From assembly GCA_022661535.1 (NCBI GenBank), contig JAKULF010000005.1, positions 1,860,001-1,924,000 of the forward strand: a DNA stretch of 64,000 nucleotides, read 5' to 3'. The DNA is from Eutypa lata (Eukaryota; Ascomycota; Sordariomycetes; Xylariales; Diatrypaceae). Below the pieces are notes generated by a model that saw only the letters and a list, made by a program, of their open reading frames with translations, was not told the origin of the DNA and did not search any database. A program made the translations under genes and the position numbers. Positions 21,850 through 34,300 of this stretch are shown in pieces (the first letter of the stretch is position 1; every line of letters begins with the position of its first letter).

Positions 21850-24800
21850 ATGGCAGACCGTTTAGCAGCCGAGAATTCTGAAAGCCGGGGAGAGCAAAAA
21901 CGCCGGTCTAGTCGAGCGTGTCAGAGGTGAGTACACTGCTGGCCCAATAGCAAAGGATTGCTTACGAACAAAATTCCCCAGTTGCCGGCTGGTAAGCGAC
22001 TCAAGCCCCCCCCTGGTAGTTCGGTAACTGAGCAATGGAAATTATGTGATATTAGGCCAAGACGAAATGCGAATTGCTAGACATTGATACGCGGTGTCGC
22101 CGATGTGTTGAATCATCGGCGCCGTGCCTTTTTGCGGCCAGCCGGCGTGGAAGGATTAGAGGAAGCAAGAAGTAAGTGCGATTACCACTTTCATCAAATT
22201 TTCGGTCTCCAGCGAGGTCTAACAATTTAGTCGGCGAACGCTTGAAAAGCTCCTGAATAGCACTGGCCAGAGGTCGACCTCGGAACAATCAGGGCTCACC
22301 GGTTTGAGGCGTAGGACGGAGCCTTCCGCCGCCTCAGAAGATACTGCTTCACCTGAGCCGGTCTTTCAGGACGAAGACGACACAGAGCTGCCTTCATACC
22401 TCCCCGAAAATGACGTGGTCCCAAGAGCAAGGGAGTCTCCTAATCACACCCGACCTCGTCAGGAGCGCTTGCACCGATCGGGTACTAGCACACCATGGAA
22501 CCCGCAAAGACTCATGATAGATACCGAAGGGGGCCATCAGAAAAATAGACGTACGCTCGCACGGCACCTTCTCCATATCCTCGGCGAATTCCCAGTTGAA
22601 GGTGGCGGGAAAGAGGACGGGAATACTGAGCCAAGAGGGTTTCAGGAGCCTTTATGGCTGATTGGTGGTCTTGCCCAGCGAGGCTGGGATGTTCATAATA
22701 TACATGGCAATCGAAAAAAGCCAAAACAACCTACTGCGCTTCCATCCACCCATTTGCCTGAAGAAGATTCTCGCCTTCTCAGCAAGTGGACTCCACAGGC
22801 ACTTCGAGAAATCTTGAGGGAGCAGAGCCGGTATTTTGAGCATGGGCTCCTCAGCTCGAAGTGTGATGTTGCCCAAGCTCTTGACCCAATTCAACATGGC
22901 CTGGTCACTGATGAGAGAGCAAATGAGCTGTTTCAAGCGTAAGTTGGTCAAACTAAACTTCTTCATTGAGTCGAAAACTCATTTATGTTGCTAGGTACTG
23001 GGAAATGGTTCATCCACAGTGGTCTATATTAGATCCTACTCTTCATACACCGGAATTAGTTCGAGGCCGGTCGGCTTTGCTTACGTCCACTATTCTGGCC
23101 CTAGGATCTACGGCCCTCGCAACACTTCCTCATAGCAGGGACGAGCAGGTAGCTGAGGCACTTCGTCTCCACGCCCATGTTGAAAAGCTTAATCTGGTCG
23201 TCTATGCAACAGGGGCGAGGTCAATCGACATAATACAAGCACAGATTGTGAGTCTATCCTGCTTTCCCCCCATCTATATCACTAACATTGGAAGCTCTTG
23301 TCGCGATTTGGTCCCTCGCCAAGAACCCGCCTTGATGAGCAGAGATGGATGCGTGCTGCTATGATCCCAAGAATGGGATTCGAAATCGGGCTCAACCTTT
23401 CACGTCGCTACGATGACAATGATGACCTCGACCCGGAGAAAGCTGAGAAGTTTTGGTGGAATGATCTTCGCACGAGAGGCTTCATGATAATTAATGAATA
23501 TCGGCAAGTTCCATGATCTATATCACCTTAGTTCAAGTATTCATATTCTAACATCCCCCCACAGATTCTTTGAATACTCCGGTCGCTCTCCGATGGACCT
23601 CTCCAATTTTGAATTGAAAGACACCGAACTGGATGAGGTAACTCGTCTAAGCCGTGATCGATCCGCTGTTTCGCTCGCAGCCTTCTACCACTTGCTCCTT
23701 TTCCAGGTACGTCAACAATTCATGGCAGTCGACCAGTGTCAAATCTAAGAATCTTTGGTAGCGCGATGTCCGACAGAGACTTGAGCAATATAAATCAGGT
23801 TTCCAAACTGGTGTCTCACTGGATGCCGAGCTAGAACACATCAAGGTCTACATCGAGAAGTGGATTTCAGACTGGTGTCCAAAAGACGGAGACCGGTGTC
23901 TGAATTGGCATCTAACACACGACGCACTCAGCTGTTGGCTACTTTTAGCTGTTCGCATTGCGAGAAAACGTCCACAGTCATCTAATACGTCCCCTCAGCA
24001 GCAGCTTCTGCTAACACTGTCGATACGGTTATTTAAAGAAGCCTTGAGATCCTCACAGGCTATTCATACGACACATCGCTCTTCCATATTCTCCTTCGCA
24101 GCATCGATCATTCTGAGGCTAAGTACGAGACGTGACCTCGTTCTTCGTGTTGCTCTGCGGATGACTAGAGAACCTGGGAAGCAGTTCATTCCCACTTTCG
24201 TGCGTGACGCTGGAAATCAGATGCTTGTAATGTTATGGTTAGTGGTATTTCTCTATCATCTCGTAATATTACTAAAACTTTCTGTGTAGTACAAACAATT
24301 TGCGACCGCCATCACCAATATCCCAACCCGATGACCAAACTTCCCGGGAGTCGACAGATAACGAAGAACCGTCAGAAGAAACAAGTGGTTCACAGCTACA
24401 GAATCCAGGCCAACCAGTAACTGAACAGCATATACAAGACGAGGCGGCTACACGCCCAGATGGTAACTTGGACGATTTGGCTTATCCACTTGGCCCCATC
24501 CCGCAATTCGGATCGCAACTTGGTGGTGACAACATTTTTGCGTTCAATAGTGCCTATTTACCATATGTACCGGATCCAATCCAACCACAACTTCAACCAC
24601 ACGACTCCATGCTCCCGCCTTATCCATCTGCAGACCTTGACGCCTTGATAGGCGCTGCCGTTCCACCTTATCTGAATTTTGATCTGGATGCCTTGATGGG
24701 CACAGGTGTTCCATTGGGCTTCGACGCTGCGAACAGGTCTGCAACAAACGGGAACTTACACGGCCTTGGAGACGGAAACGCCGTGCCAGAACAGCCTTTT

Positions 24801-25022
24801 AACACTAGCTTTAGGTCACCTCTAGACTCAGCCGGCTCGACTCAAAGTCATCCCCAGGCGCCTCAAGGCGGCTCTCCGTGGAGCATGGAAGAGCCATCTC
24901 CGGTTGATACTACTTACGGAACTTATAGCGGCAGTATCAACGGTGAGGACCGCACTACCCAGAGGGAGGTTTTATTATCTACTGCCGACAGGCTCATACA
25001 GCTTGCTTCTAGAATGCAATGA
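21850..25022 (+). CDS. Zn(II)2Cys6 transcription factor, presumed cluster regulator
   Basis: Nine exons: 21850-21926, 21982-21991, 22056-22171, 22231-22938, 22995-23247, 23295-23503, 23565-23706, 23762-24237, 24290-25022; 907 aa. The zinc cluster is at residues 24-53 (Cys 24, 27, 34, 43, 46, 53) and is split by two introns, with a 10-nt exon coding for SCRL. A Ser/Arg-rich linker follows, then a middle homology region (YWEMVHPQWSILDPTLHTPEL, LLTSTILALGSTAL, MGFEIGLNLSRRY) like the fungal-specific transcription factor domain. The C-terminal 240 residues are Pro/Gln/Asp-rich, likely an activation region. The intron at 23504-23564 has a GC donor. It sits in the middle of the presumed catabolic cluster, between the dioxygenase and the sugar transporter, and is the natural candidate to bind the shared CGG repeats. 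Confidence 0.85.
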
Positions 25023-25930
25023 TTCATGTATTATCTACGCCATTTGAGCAACATAAATTCGCTCATGTGGAATAGTATCGTCAGGCACTTAGAAGTTGTT
25101 AGTCTATCACCCTGTTAGTTAGGTACTTGAGCTAAAGTTAAATGCGATAAATAAACCGAATAAAGCGTTTCTTCACGAACGCCTCTTGACTTCTAACACT
25201 CTTCAAGTGAATGTACCAGCAAATTGACCATCGATAACCCTCATCGTGTATTCAGTATCTGTGAAATGTTTGCTCAAATGCTTTTCCTACTCCTTTTTGG
25301 CGTTCCCGTAACGTGAGGCTAGGTTACGCCGCTACGCATCCAATAACTCTAACTGCCGGCCCATTCAACACTTTGATCGCAAGAGTAGGATGTCATAGTG
25401 GAATGAGGTCGGGTAATAGGGTAACCTGACCTATTCGCAACCGACAATCTGGCTCACCATCAAACCCCCTGAACTACCTCCACGATTTTCCCCACGGGGA
25501 CGATGCGTATGTGATCACTTAAGTGGGGAGACCCTAGCCCACCGCCCACCAGCGGGTCTATAACCCCCCCCCAATTTGCCCGAATCCGACTCCAGAGCCT
25601 GCGGGCATTATACGAACGAGAACGAAGCGAGCCTAATGTTGGGTAGTATAGAACTACTCTCTTGGAGTTCCCCGTATCTTCTCCGGCCCGACTTCCTCCT
25701 ATATCGCCACAATAGCGATTTTTGAGGCTAATTCTGATAACCGGCCTCGGCTTCTTGAATACGCACCACTCTTTCCTACGACCAACAACAAAATTAAGAT
25801 TATACAGTAGGTAGCAACGCGACAACGACGTATTATATGATGGGCTACCCTCGAGCCTCGCGGTTCCATCGGTCAGCAAGAGAAGTAGCACAGCAGGAGC
25901 AGAGCCAACTTACTATACTATTCTCACATC
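25023..25930. promoter_or_regulatory. Promoter region of the sugar transporter gene
   Basis: 908 bp with no gene I accept; a reverse frame at 25460-25891 lacks family features. It contains a CCG-N4-CGG inverted element at 25731-25760. Confidence 0.5.
25731..25760. promoter_or_regulatory. CCG-N4-CGG everted element (candidate operator)
   Basis: Left arm ATTCTGATAACCG (25731-25743) reads CGGTTATCAGAAT on the other strand, 11 of 13 identical to the right arm at 21744-21756. The right arm is CGGCTTCTTGAAT (25748-25760), a weaker match. It is about 170 bp upstream of the transporter ATG. Confidence 0.4.
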
Positions 25931-28014
25931 ATGGCTGCCAACACTCGGTTGTCTAGTGACGACAAGACCGGCGCGGTGCACGTCGACAACCCCGAGCTCG
26001 ACCAGATGTCGGACTCCGCGAAGGACGACGGGGCGACCGAGGCGGCCCGCGTCACGGTGGCCCCGGCGGAGCACCTGGGTCTTGTGAAGACGATCAAGAC
26101 CTACAAGCGCGCTTCGTTCTTCTGCGTGTGCGCCGCGGTCGGCGCCCTCTCAGACGGCTACCAGGTGCAGATGTCCGGGAGCATCGTGGCGCTACCCGGC
26201 TTCGTTCGTACTTTCGGCGAGCTGCAGCCCAGCGGCGAATACGTCATCGATCCGCAGTACCTTGCGCTCTGGGGCGGTAAGCCAAGCCTCCTCTCCTGAT
26301 GACCCCGACCCTGTGTCTGGAATCGATCGTATGCTGATAAGAGATTTGTGCTATTAGCCCTCAAGAACGTCTCTGCTATGTTCGGTGCCGGTATCGGGTC
26401 CTACCCAGCTGATAGGTTTGGCCGCAGATGGATGATTTTCTTTGTTCAGATCATCATGATCGGCGCTGCTATCCTAGAGCAGTTCGCGGTGCATTGGACT
26501 CATTGGCTTGGCGCTCGCCTCCTTGACGTACGACGTAACCCATCTGACATGTTGAATTCTGTGTGAATAGGCTAACTAGTAATAGGGATTCTCCGTCGGT
26601 CTTGCCCAATGCTGTATTAATGTGTATATCTCGGAGATGGCCCCTACTGGCGGTCGTGGTGCTTTGATGAGTTTGGTCCAACTATTTGTAAGCCATCAAT
26701 CACTTAAAATTCCAAAATATGATATAACTATCGTGGTTCTGAAGCTAACCCAAAGAGCTAGTACGCCATCGGCCAATTCCTGTCTTCCGTCTCGCTGAAC
26801 GTGGTCTCTCAAGACGTGCCCGAGCACTGGCGCCACGCGGTCCTATCCCAGTTCGCGTTCTGCGGCGTTGCCCTGGTGGCCTGGCTCATTCTCCCCGAGT
26901 CGGCCCGCTGGCACTGCGTGCAGGGCCGCGAGGCAGAATGCAAGAAAATCCTGCAAAAGACGAACGGCAAGGTCCAGGGCTACGACGTCGACCAGGAATA
27001 CAACCGCATGCTGGTCGAGATCCAGAATGTCAAGGTGACTGCAGAGATGCGGAGTGGAGGCTCCTACTTGGATGTGTTTCGTGGCACCAGCTTGGTAAGA
27101 AAACATACCTCGCACCCTCGTCCTTGTGTGCATGTCTAATTAACGGTGACAGCGTCGCTTGGTCATCTCCTTCCTGCCTTGGCACTGGCAGGTCGCTATC
27201 GGTGTTCCGATCATCGGTACTTACTCGAGTTACTTCTATGATATGGCCGGACTGAGCAACCCGTTCAACGGCACCGTTGCTACCAAGTGGGCGATGAACC
27301 TCCCGAGAATAATATTATATAGTGACTTACACTTTCCAGCGTTGTTACGATTGTCATGCTCTTCATTGCTGTCCCACTTGTCGAACGGCTTGGTCGTCGC
27401 ACTCTCCTCATCTGGTGTGCACCGATCTCTATAGGCTCCCTCATTATCATGGGTGGGGTCCTCAGGACGGACGGACCGGCGGTTGGTGCGGTGTTGATTG
27501 CTATGGCGTAAGTCTAAATAACCTCCCAACCCTTTGGTCATCACATGTTAGCTGACTGGACCTAGTTGCGTCTGGACTATCGGATATAACTTGTCCGCGG
27601 GTCCTATGGGTTACATCTACGTCGCCGAGACATCGACTACGAGGTTGCGTGCTAAGACTACAGGAATTGCTATCATGGGCATTCAGGCGATGGCGGCCGT
27701 CTACGTCTACATCGCCCCCCTTATGCTGAACGCCCCGAAACTAGGGTTGAGCAACACAGGTATGCATCTCACCAACTATGGCTTCTGACTTTACAGAAAA
27801 GGGTGCCACCGCTAGCTAACACAAACGACCTATAGTTTTCTTCTGGGCCGGGACGGGCACGCTGGTCTACATCCTCGTCTGGCTCCTCGTTCCGGAGACC
27901 AAAGGCCGATCCTTCGCCGAGCTCGACAAGCTTTTTGAGCTCAGGATTCCCGCTTGGAGATTCGCTGAGACAAAGGTGGAGGTGGACGATGTGCCGGAAT
28001 CAAGGCGAGTTTAA
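25931..28014 (+). CDS. MFS sugar transporter
   Basis: Eight exons: 25931-26276, 26358-26527, 26586-26687, 26762-27094, 27153-27286, 27340-27507, 27566-27759, 27836-28014; 541 aa. Twelve membrane segments can be placed. Sugar-porter signatures are all there: ADRFGRRWM after TM2, LPESARWHC at the end of TM6, VERLGRRTL after TM8, GYIYVAE in TM10 and VPETKGRSFAELDKLFE after TM12. The long loop with EIQNVK is like fungal alpha-glucoside and maltose permeases (Mal11/Mph type), so an oligosaccharide or glycoside proton symporter is likely; the exact sugar is not inferable. It fits with the intracellular glycosidase at 15264, since together they would import and hydrolyse the same compound. Confidence 0.9.
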
Positions 28015-29836
28015 CTAAGTTGCAGTACGATGTGGCCGTGATTGGAGTGTGCATTGTGCGAGCTTGTCTATAGCATCTGTAGGGGTTGCCATACCCCTGA
28101 GTATAGTGTATGATGAAATATTCAAAGCGTTCTGATAAACTATCGATTTTATCTTATGATGTATTTACATTGGAGTCATTAAGCTATGCCCAAGTTAAAA
28201 TCAGGCTATATACACTGTGGTAGAACGTAAATTCTATCCTATAATCGTGGTTAAAATTACACCTTGCTACTTACATGTAGCCGGGTAATTCCGCTATATA
28301 ATTAACTTCAATACATCTCACATGCATAATGTGTTCTAACGGTTTCTGGACTGGTATCGATAGACGATTGGCTGCCTGGGAGGGGTTCAGAGCGGGAATA
28401 CCCGTCTTACAGGGGCGTTATAGCAAGCCACTTTAGAGTTCATACCAGGTTGCCTCTCGCCTCCTTTTCTTGCCTTATATTTACCACCCTCTCGCAAGCG
28501 ATAATCTGGGAAGCTTTGATTACGGTAGGAGTATTTACAGAGAAAAAGAGAGGTGAATATAATTTTGAGAGGTTTCCAAGTCCCATTCAACAAACCCTAC
28601 TGTTCGAATCTATGACTGTGCACTGGACTTATCTATGTACACCTGGTTTTCAATTCCCGAGCTATCCGACCGCAACCCCAATTCTTGCTTTCGACATACA
28701 GCATGCATGTTTATTATCTCATAAACCACTAATTCTCGTGTCCGTTGCCAAGGTGGCTTTCGTTAATGTGGGTGGTAATGCCCTTGCTCTGGGTGGCGCG
28801 TTTCAGGGGTAGCTGGTGCTACGAGCCGTTGTGGCGCCTGCGGCTCTCAGCCACGTATAGGTTTACTATCTACATTTCTAAGGATAGTTCCGGCAAATTT
28901 GGAGAACGTAGCAATTGACTTCAGATCGAGCAGCTGGTTAGATAGACCTCTTAGCATTGGGGGTGACGTTGTAAGCTGTAGCTGCTGAAACGCGAGGCGG
29001 TCAGTTGAGAAACGAAAGACACGAGAAAAAGAAAGGCTGTTTCTGAGACATCTGTGCTGTCAAAAATAGTCGAATGGTTTAACGGTTGCATGTGATCAAT
29101 AACTCTAGGAGCTGAAGAAAAATTGTTTTCGTATATTAACCTTAGCCCGCTAGTAGTCTTCGCTCCCGATGTGGATGTTACTCTACAGTTCCGCTTGACT
29201 GTATGGTGAGCTGAAACGCCGCTGCAACCCTGTAAGACGGCTTGCAATTGAACCGCTGAAAGTGACCAGCCATTTTGTTTTCAACACAGTATAGAGAACT
29301 ATGAAGACGGAGATGGTATCGACGTATTGGTCTGTGAAGTTTCACATCTCTATTATAGATTTAAAATAGGGACTCATTGAAGCTCTATAGCATTTCCATC
29401 ATACCACCTGAATACATGGCCCGACAAGGAAATCATCGTAGATAATCACTACGGTGCTAGCCGCCTGCTCCAGACTCAGCTAAAGAATGTTCAGCTATTT
29501 ACAGTAGGCGCCCGGGTCCTTGCAGCCAAAGAAGCACGATGAGGTACAACAATGGGAAGTCCTTTGGGTAGCATCATGACATCAACATAGCCGGGACTGC
29601 AATACATTCCTACCTCCTCCTGCATTAGGCATCATGTGGCTGAAGATCTTCAATGTAGGTAATGTAATGGGGTGATCTTTAGGACTGGCCGGAATCATTG
29701 ATTAACATGAAAGCATGTCCTGAGATGATACCCCCTAAGTATAAAACCTCGAATTTATATCTGTACAGAGGCCCTACGTTCTACGTGCGTTACTATATCA
29801 GCATATATACCAGAATATAAAGAAACCCACGACAAT
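28015..29836. other. Intergenic region
   Basis: 1.8 kb, AT-rich. Open frames at 28450-28812 and 28951-29247 show no domain, no splice context and no codon bias; I see no gene. Confidence 0.55.
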
Positions 29837-30680
29837 ATGTTTGGGACGTTGCGAATGGGGCATACCAATAATGAAGCCCAGTTTATCGACCGCACCGGAA
29901 GTGTTCTAGGGGATGTTGCGATGCAGCGGATAGCATGCGACTTTTGCCGGTCTAAAAAGGTGAGATATTAATGACAAGCCTAACCACCAGTAGACCATGA
30001 TACTTATAATACTGCAGCTTAGATGCAGCGGCCAAAGATCAGGATGCGACAGATGTAAGGCTGTCGGCTATCCCTGTGTATATTCCCCGGCCGCTCACAG
30101 TCGAGATGCCCGAAAAGTCAACAAACGTAGCACCCCGGCCGGGCGAGGGGGAACAAAGCAACATAGGTTCATAAAATACACAGAGAAAGCGGGTTCGCAC
30201 CAAGCTTTACCTACCCGTAACTATCGAGATGGATATAAACATAGCCTGGCACCTAGTCTGAACCAGGAAGCCGGCAAAGAACATGAGCGGGAACAGCAAA
30301 AAAGATCACAACAAGACATACAAGATGTAGCCAAAAAGAATATCCATGAGGTCTCCATCGAAGAATTGTCTCCTATGCTGAACGGTTTTAGAGGCGAGCT
30401 TAAGACTTTGCATGAGCCCCAAATACCAACAACGTTCGATTTTCTCGACTACCCAATGAGCGCTGGCGTACCATGGGCTTCATCATTTTCTGCAGCTATA
30501 GGCGACACATATTTTGCTCATCCTGTTGGCACGTCATATAATGCGTTCGACTGTGACAATACTACATGTGGCAACGTATTCGCATCCTTACCAGTATCAT
30601 CACCACCTCTTGATGTATTTATGCAACTAGAGCCGGTCGTTTTAGCATCTACAGATTCTAGTCTTAATACAACTATCTAA
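29837..30680 (+). CDS. Short Zn(II)2Cys6 DNA-binding protein
   Basis: Exons 29837-29959 and 30018-30680 give 261 aa. The zinc cluster at residues 34-61 is complete (Cys 34, 37, 44, 51, 54, 61; ACDFCRSKK then LRCSG). It resembles AflR-type regulators of secondary metabolism, where the intron also falls after RSKK. The rest is low in recognisable structure: a Lys/Gln-rich stretch, then FDFLDYPMSAGVPWAS. Most relatives are longer (about 400-500 aa) and have a C-terminal helical domain, so this may be a truncated or decayed copy, or a missing further exon. No metabolic genes adjoin it directly. Confidence 0.65.
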
Positions 30681-31379
30681 CCTTGAATGCCAAATACAAG
30701 GCAAGACAGGTTCTCAACTGCACCAATTACTTCCAACACTTCGAGCATTCATACCAGTGACACCTCCCTCGTGAGAAATTACATGAAGGCCAACGCCGCA
30801 TGTAGGCTTTATACTCTGAGAGCATTGCATTATTTTTGGTGTCACTCGTATAAATTGTGAAAAATATTTTCTGTACAGAGATCTACAGAAGAGGGTTTAA
30901 AGGCAAAAATAAATGACAGTCGTTAACTAACAGGAAAATTCCACTTCTTGGCTATTTGCAAATTTGTTTAGTTAATTCCTCGCAAGGGGTTCTAGAGAAA
31001 ACAGAGACAACATAACGGTGACTTCCGGGGAAGCTATAGCTAAGCATAATCTAGATAACGCATTCTAAACTTTCAGGGTCGTGATTTCCTGCCCCTTTTT
31101 GTGTGATAACGACAAGTTTGGTCAGCGGCCGAAGGGTGTATCAGAAATGGTCTAGCTGCAAAACTACTAGAAATTATTGCACCCTTTTAAGTATATACAC
31201 ATAGGTTTCTGATAGAGCTTTCCTATTGGGAACGCCCTAATGTGCGATTTATGATTTGACCCTGGAACCCCCGGTTTCGTCACCCCAGGCGGTAATCCTT
31301 GATATCCTTGAATCTTCTGACATTGGTATGGAATGTGCCTATGCACATGCTATTGCTTATGACAGTATCAGAACACCTG
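30681..31379. other. Intergenic region
   Basis: Nothing recognised; 3' flanks of the neighbours, which converge here. An open frame of 70 codons at 31256-31468 is the antisense of the last exon of the gene to the right. Confidence 0.55.
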
Positions 31380-34300
31380 TCACACTAAACTATTGCGTTG
31401 AGGTGGCCCTGACGATTGCTGATAATTGCTTGATCCGCCTCCAATCTGTGGTAATGCTGAATCTCTGACTTGTTCGGCTCCGTTATCCGAAGAGAAACGG
31501 ATTATCATGTGACGTCTGTGCAATAATATAATGGGGAATATGCAGGACCCGAATGGTATTAATGATAGAACTGGCCACAGTATCGTAAGAGCCCCAAAGA
31601 CCCCGACGCTAGTGGCACTCGAAGTCGGATGAATGTAGCCAATTCCTATACGATATATTAGCGTTAGAGCTATCCATAATCTAGGCCAATTACTTACCTT
31701 GGTTTTGGGCTACCCTCGCAAATGCATAGCCGGCTAGGGAGTCGAACCCAATAGTGACTAACCACCAACTCACCGCCGCAGACACCGCCCATTTCGTAGA
31801 CCTTTCCCGAGAACGAGACCGTTGGTATTCCCATCCAACGTACCAGATTAGAACTGGAGAAGTTGTAGATAGAAGCATTGGCGCAGTAGCCGCCAATGAC
31901 GACACAACTACGGAGTGAGTATCTACGTCACAATCATCAGTGAATGGGTCGAATCAATAAAAAGGCGTACTCACCTTCCAGATCAAGACTCCTAGCAACA
32001 TAAAGCGCAGGAAGTGCTGTGCGCATAAAGCTCGATACTAAGATTAGAATGGTAAATGCCATAACCTTGACTGTGTTCCTGAGAGGTATCGGTCTTCCAC
32101 CAATGTATAGCGCGCATTTGTATCTCCTCTCAAAATAAATCAGTCCCAGCTGGAGCGACCATACGGTGGTGGCGATGATTCCAGACACTGCCCCTAATGA
32201 TATCACCCGACCCACCCCAAGCTGGAGGGGCGTATACATATTGTTCTCTACAGCAATCAGTGTCCCTGCTGCCACCATGCCGGTTAGAGTAGAAAAGGCT
32301 ATCATTGGAAATACCCATAGGAGGAAGATTGGGGTTAAACCGGGAGAATTCTTGGTGAACAGAAGACTGACGGCCCCTCGCGATTGGGTTTCTTGAGGCA
32401 AGTCTCCTGACGAAGACACGCCCGTTCCGTTACGACGTTGATTTTCGTTAGGAGCCACTGAAAACATGAGATATGTTAGTAATACTCTATTCGTCTTCTC
32501 GTTGGTTCTGCTCACCATTTTCGTCAGAGTGTACTCCATCCCTTTCCTCACCGCCTCGGGGGAAAAGTGGTTTCCTCTTCCGCTGACTTAGTTCACTGTC
32601 GCGGAAGGGCCTCGCAGCAGCAAAGAGCTCCTTGAGGGCGTATATTTCAGAGCTGCTAAGCTCTGATGTATGGCGATTTAGCCATTCTTCGCCGCAAATA
32701 ATATTATCCAAGAGATCTTCGCCGTATAGTAATAGCAGACTACGAAGGGCTTGCATAGTACGGGCCTCGGGTAGACTTGTTGAAGTTGTAGGCATAACGT
32801 TGTCGTCATCGACACCTAATAGAACTTTAATGGCTGGCAAATACCATCCATCGAACATCTGTCGCAATGCGTCTGGGGATAGTGCTTGGTCCAAGAACCA
32901 GTCACTGGATGAATAGTTTGCTTTGAATGATAGATGTGCACAGTGAACTAGAGTCCGAAATGTTGGAGGGAGAGATATAGGCGATTCCCTACTTAGGACT
33001 TTAGTTATCTCTCGAAACTGGTCTGACAGTTGCACAAAATGCACCACACCATCCGAGGCAGCAATTGCAGCCCCAACAGCTTTGTACCGTAGAGGGTTCG
33101 TAGTATCCAGCACCCATGACCCAGAGCCACCTTTCTGTAGTCTTTCTTCCAAGGATATTAGCGTTGTTTATTTCATCGGGGTAGCTATAGAGTGAATCAC
33201 CTTGGTTGTCAAAATGGATGGACCAGACTTCAACGAGTCCTTTCGTGCCTCCACCTACCATAAACCCTGTATTTGCGGATATTATACCGGAAAATTCACC
33301 CCCAGAATCAGAGGCTATGTAGCCAGTACAGCCAGCGCATGGTTCCGATATCTCCTCTATGTAATGAATATCTGGACTGCCTATATCCTTACCCTTGCTT
33401 TTTTTCGTTCTCTTAACGAAATTTGGGAGGATGGAGCAATTTCCCACGGGAATGAGGCTCCATTCACCAATTTTCCGAATTGGTCCAGCTGTAGATAAAT
33501 CTTTCCACTCCGCTTTAGTCTCCGATTCAGAAGACCCGAGAAAATCCACAGTTTGGAGACTACTAAGTGAACTAGGTCTATCGGAGCCACTACCGCTGTT
33601 GAGACTATTGATGGCATCAAAACCATCGGGGATATCCCTAGAGGAGAACACTAGTGGCCCTTCCACGTCGGACGGAATATCACCTTCTACTATAGTATCA
33701 GCAAGGGAAGACCCGGAGGCCATAGAAAGAGCGACTATGTCATGTTGACAAGATATTACAAACGTCCTACCATCGACCTCTACAACACCTCCAAGGGTGG
33801 AGATCCAAGAGTGTCCGTGAATAGATGCCCGAGACAAGGCTCCACAATAGGTTTTGTTTTCGGCAACAGGTCGATACTGATAAAATGCCTGTACAATGTC
33901 TACCATCTCTCCCGGCTCTGGGGTGCGATCCAGAATGTTGGATCCCGTTTTTGAAGGCTCATGTTGAAAAGAGTGCGAGGTTGAACCCTCGAAATGGCCA
34001 ACGTGTGAGAGATCCGACGTGTCGTAACAAAGTTTGAGCGGATCATATAGGGGCCTGTACCGCTTATGAGACATCGCAGTATGAAAGCGTGTGATATCGG
34101 TAGCGTTGCGCAGCCCCTGGACGCAGATGTAGGCTACAGGGCCAGCACTACTCTCTGTAACTTGGACTAGGGAAGCTCGGCAGAGGGGAAGTTCTTTGCC
34201 GAATAACTCTATCTGATCCCTCTTCGACGAGAGGACTTGAGAAAAATTACGCAGCTTCCCCCGGTTAGTCGGGGAGAACTCGACATCTTCGACCTTGGTG

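Noticed and set aside
28450..28812. 120-codon forward frame
   Set aside because: No motif, unusual composition and no splice partners; likely chance.
33001..33145. Read-through extension of the large trypsin-like exon
   Set aside because: Reading on gives a Cys-rich non-homologous tail, whereas a 55-nt intron (33146-33200) with a GCTAAT branch site restores the GSGSWVLD motif.
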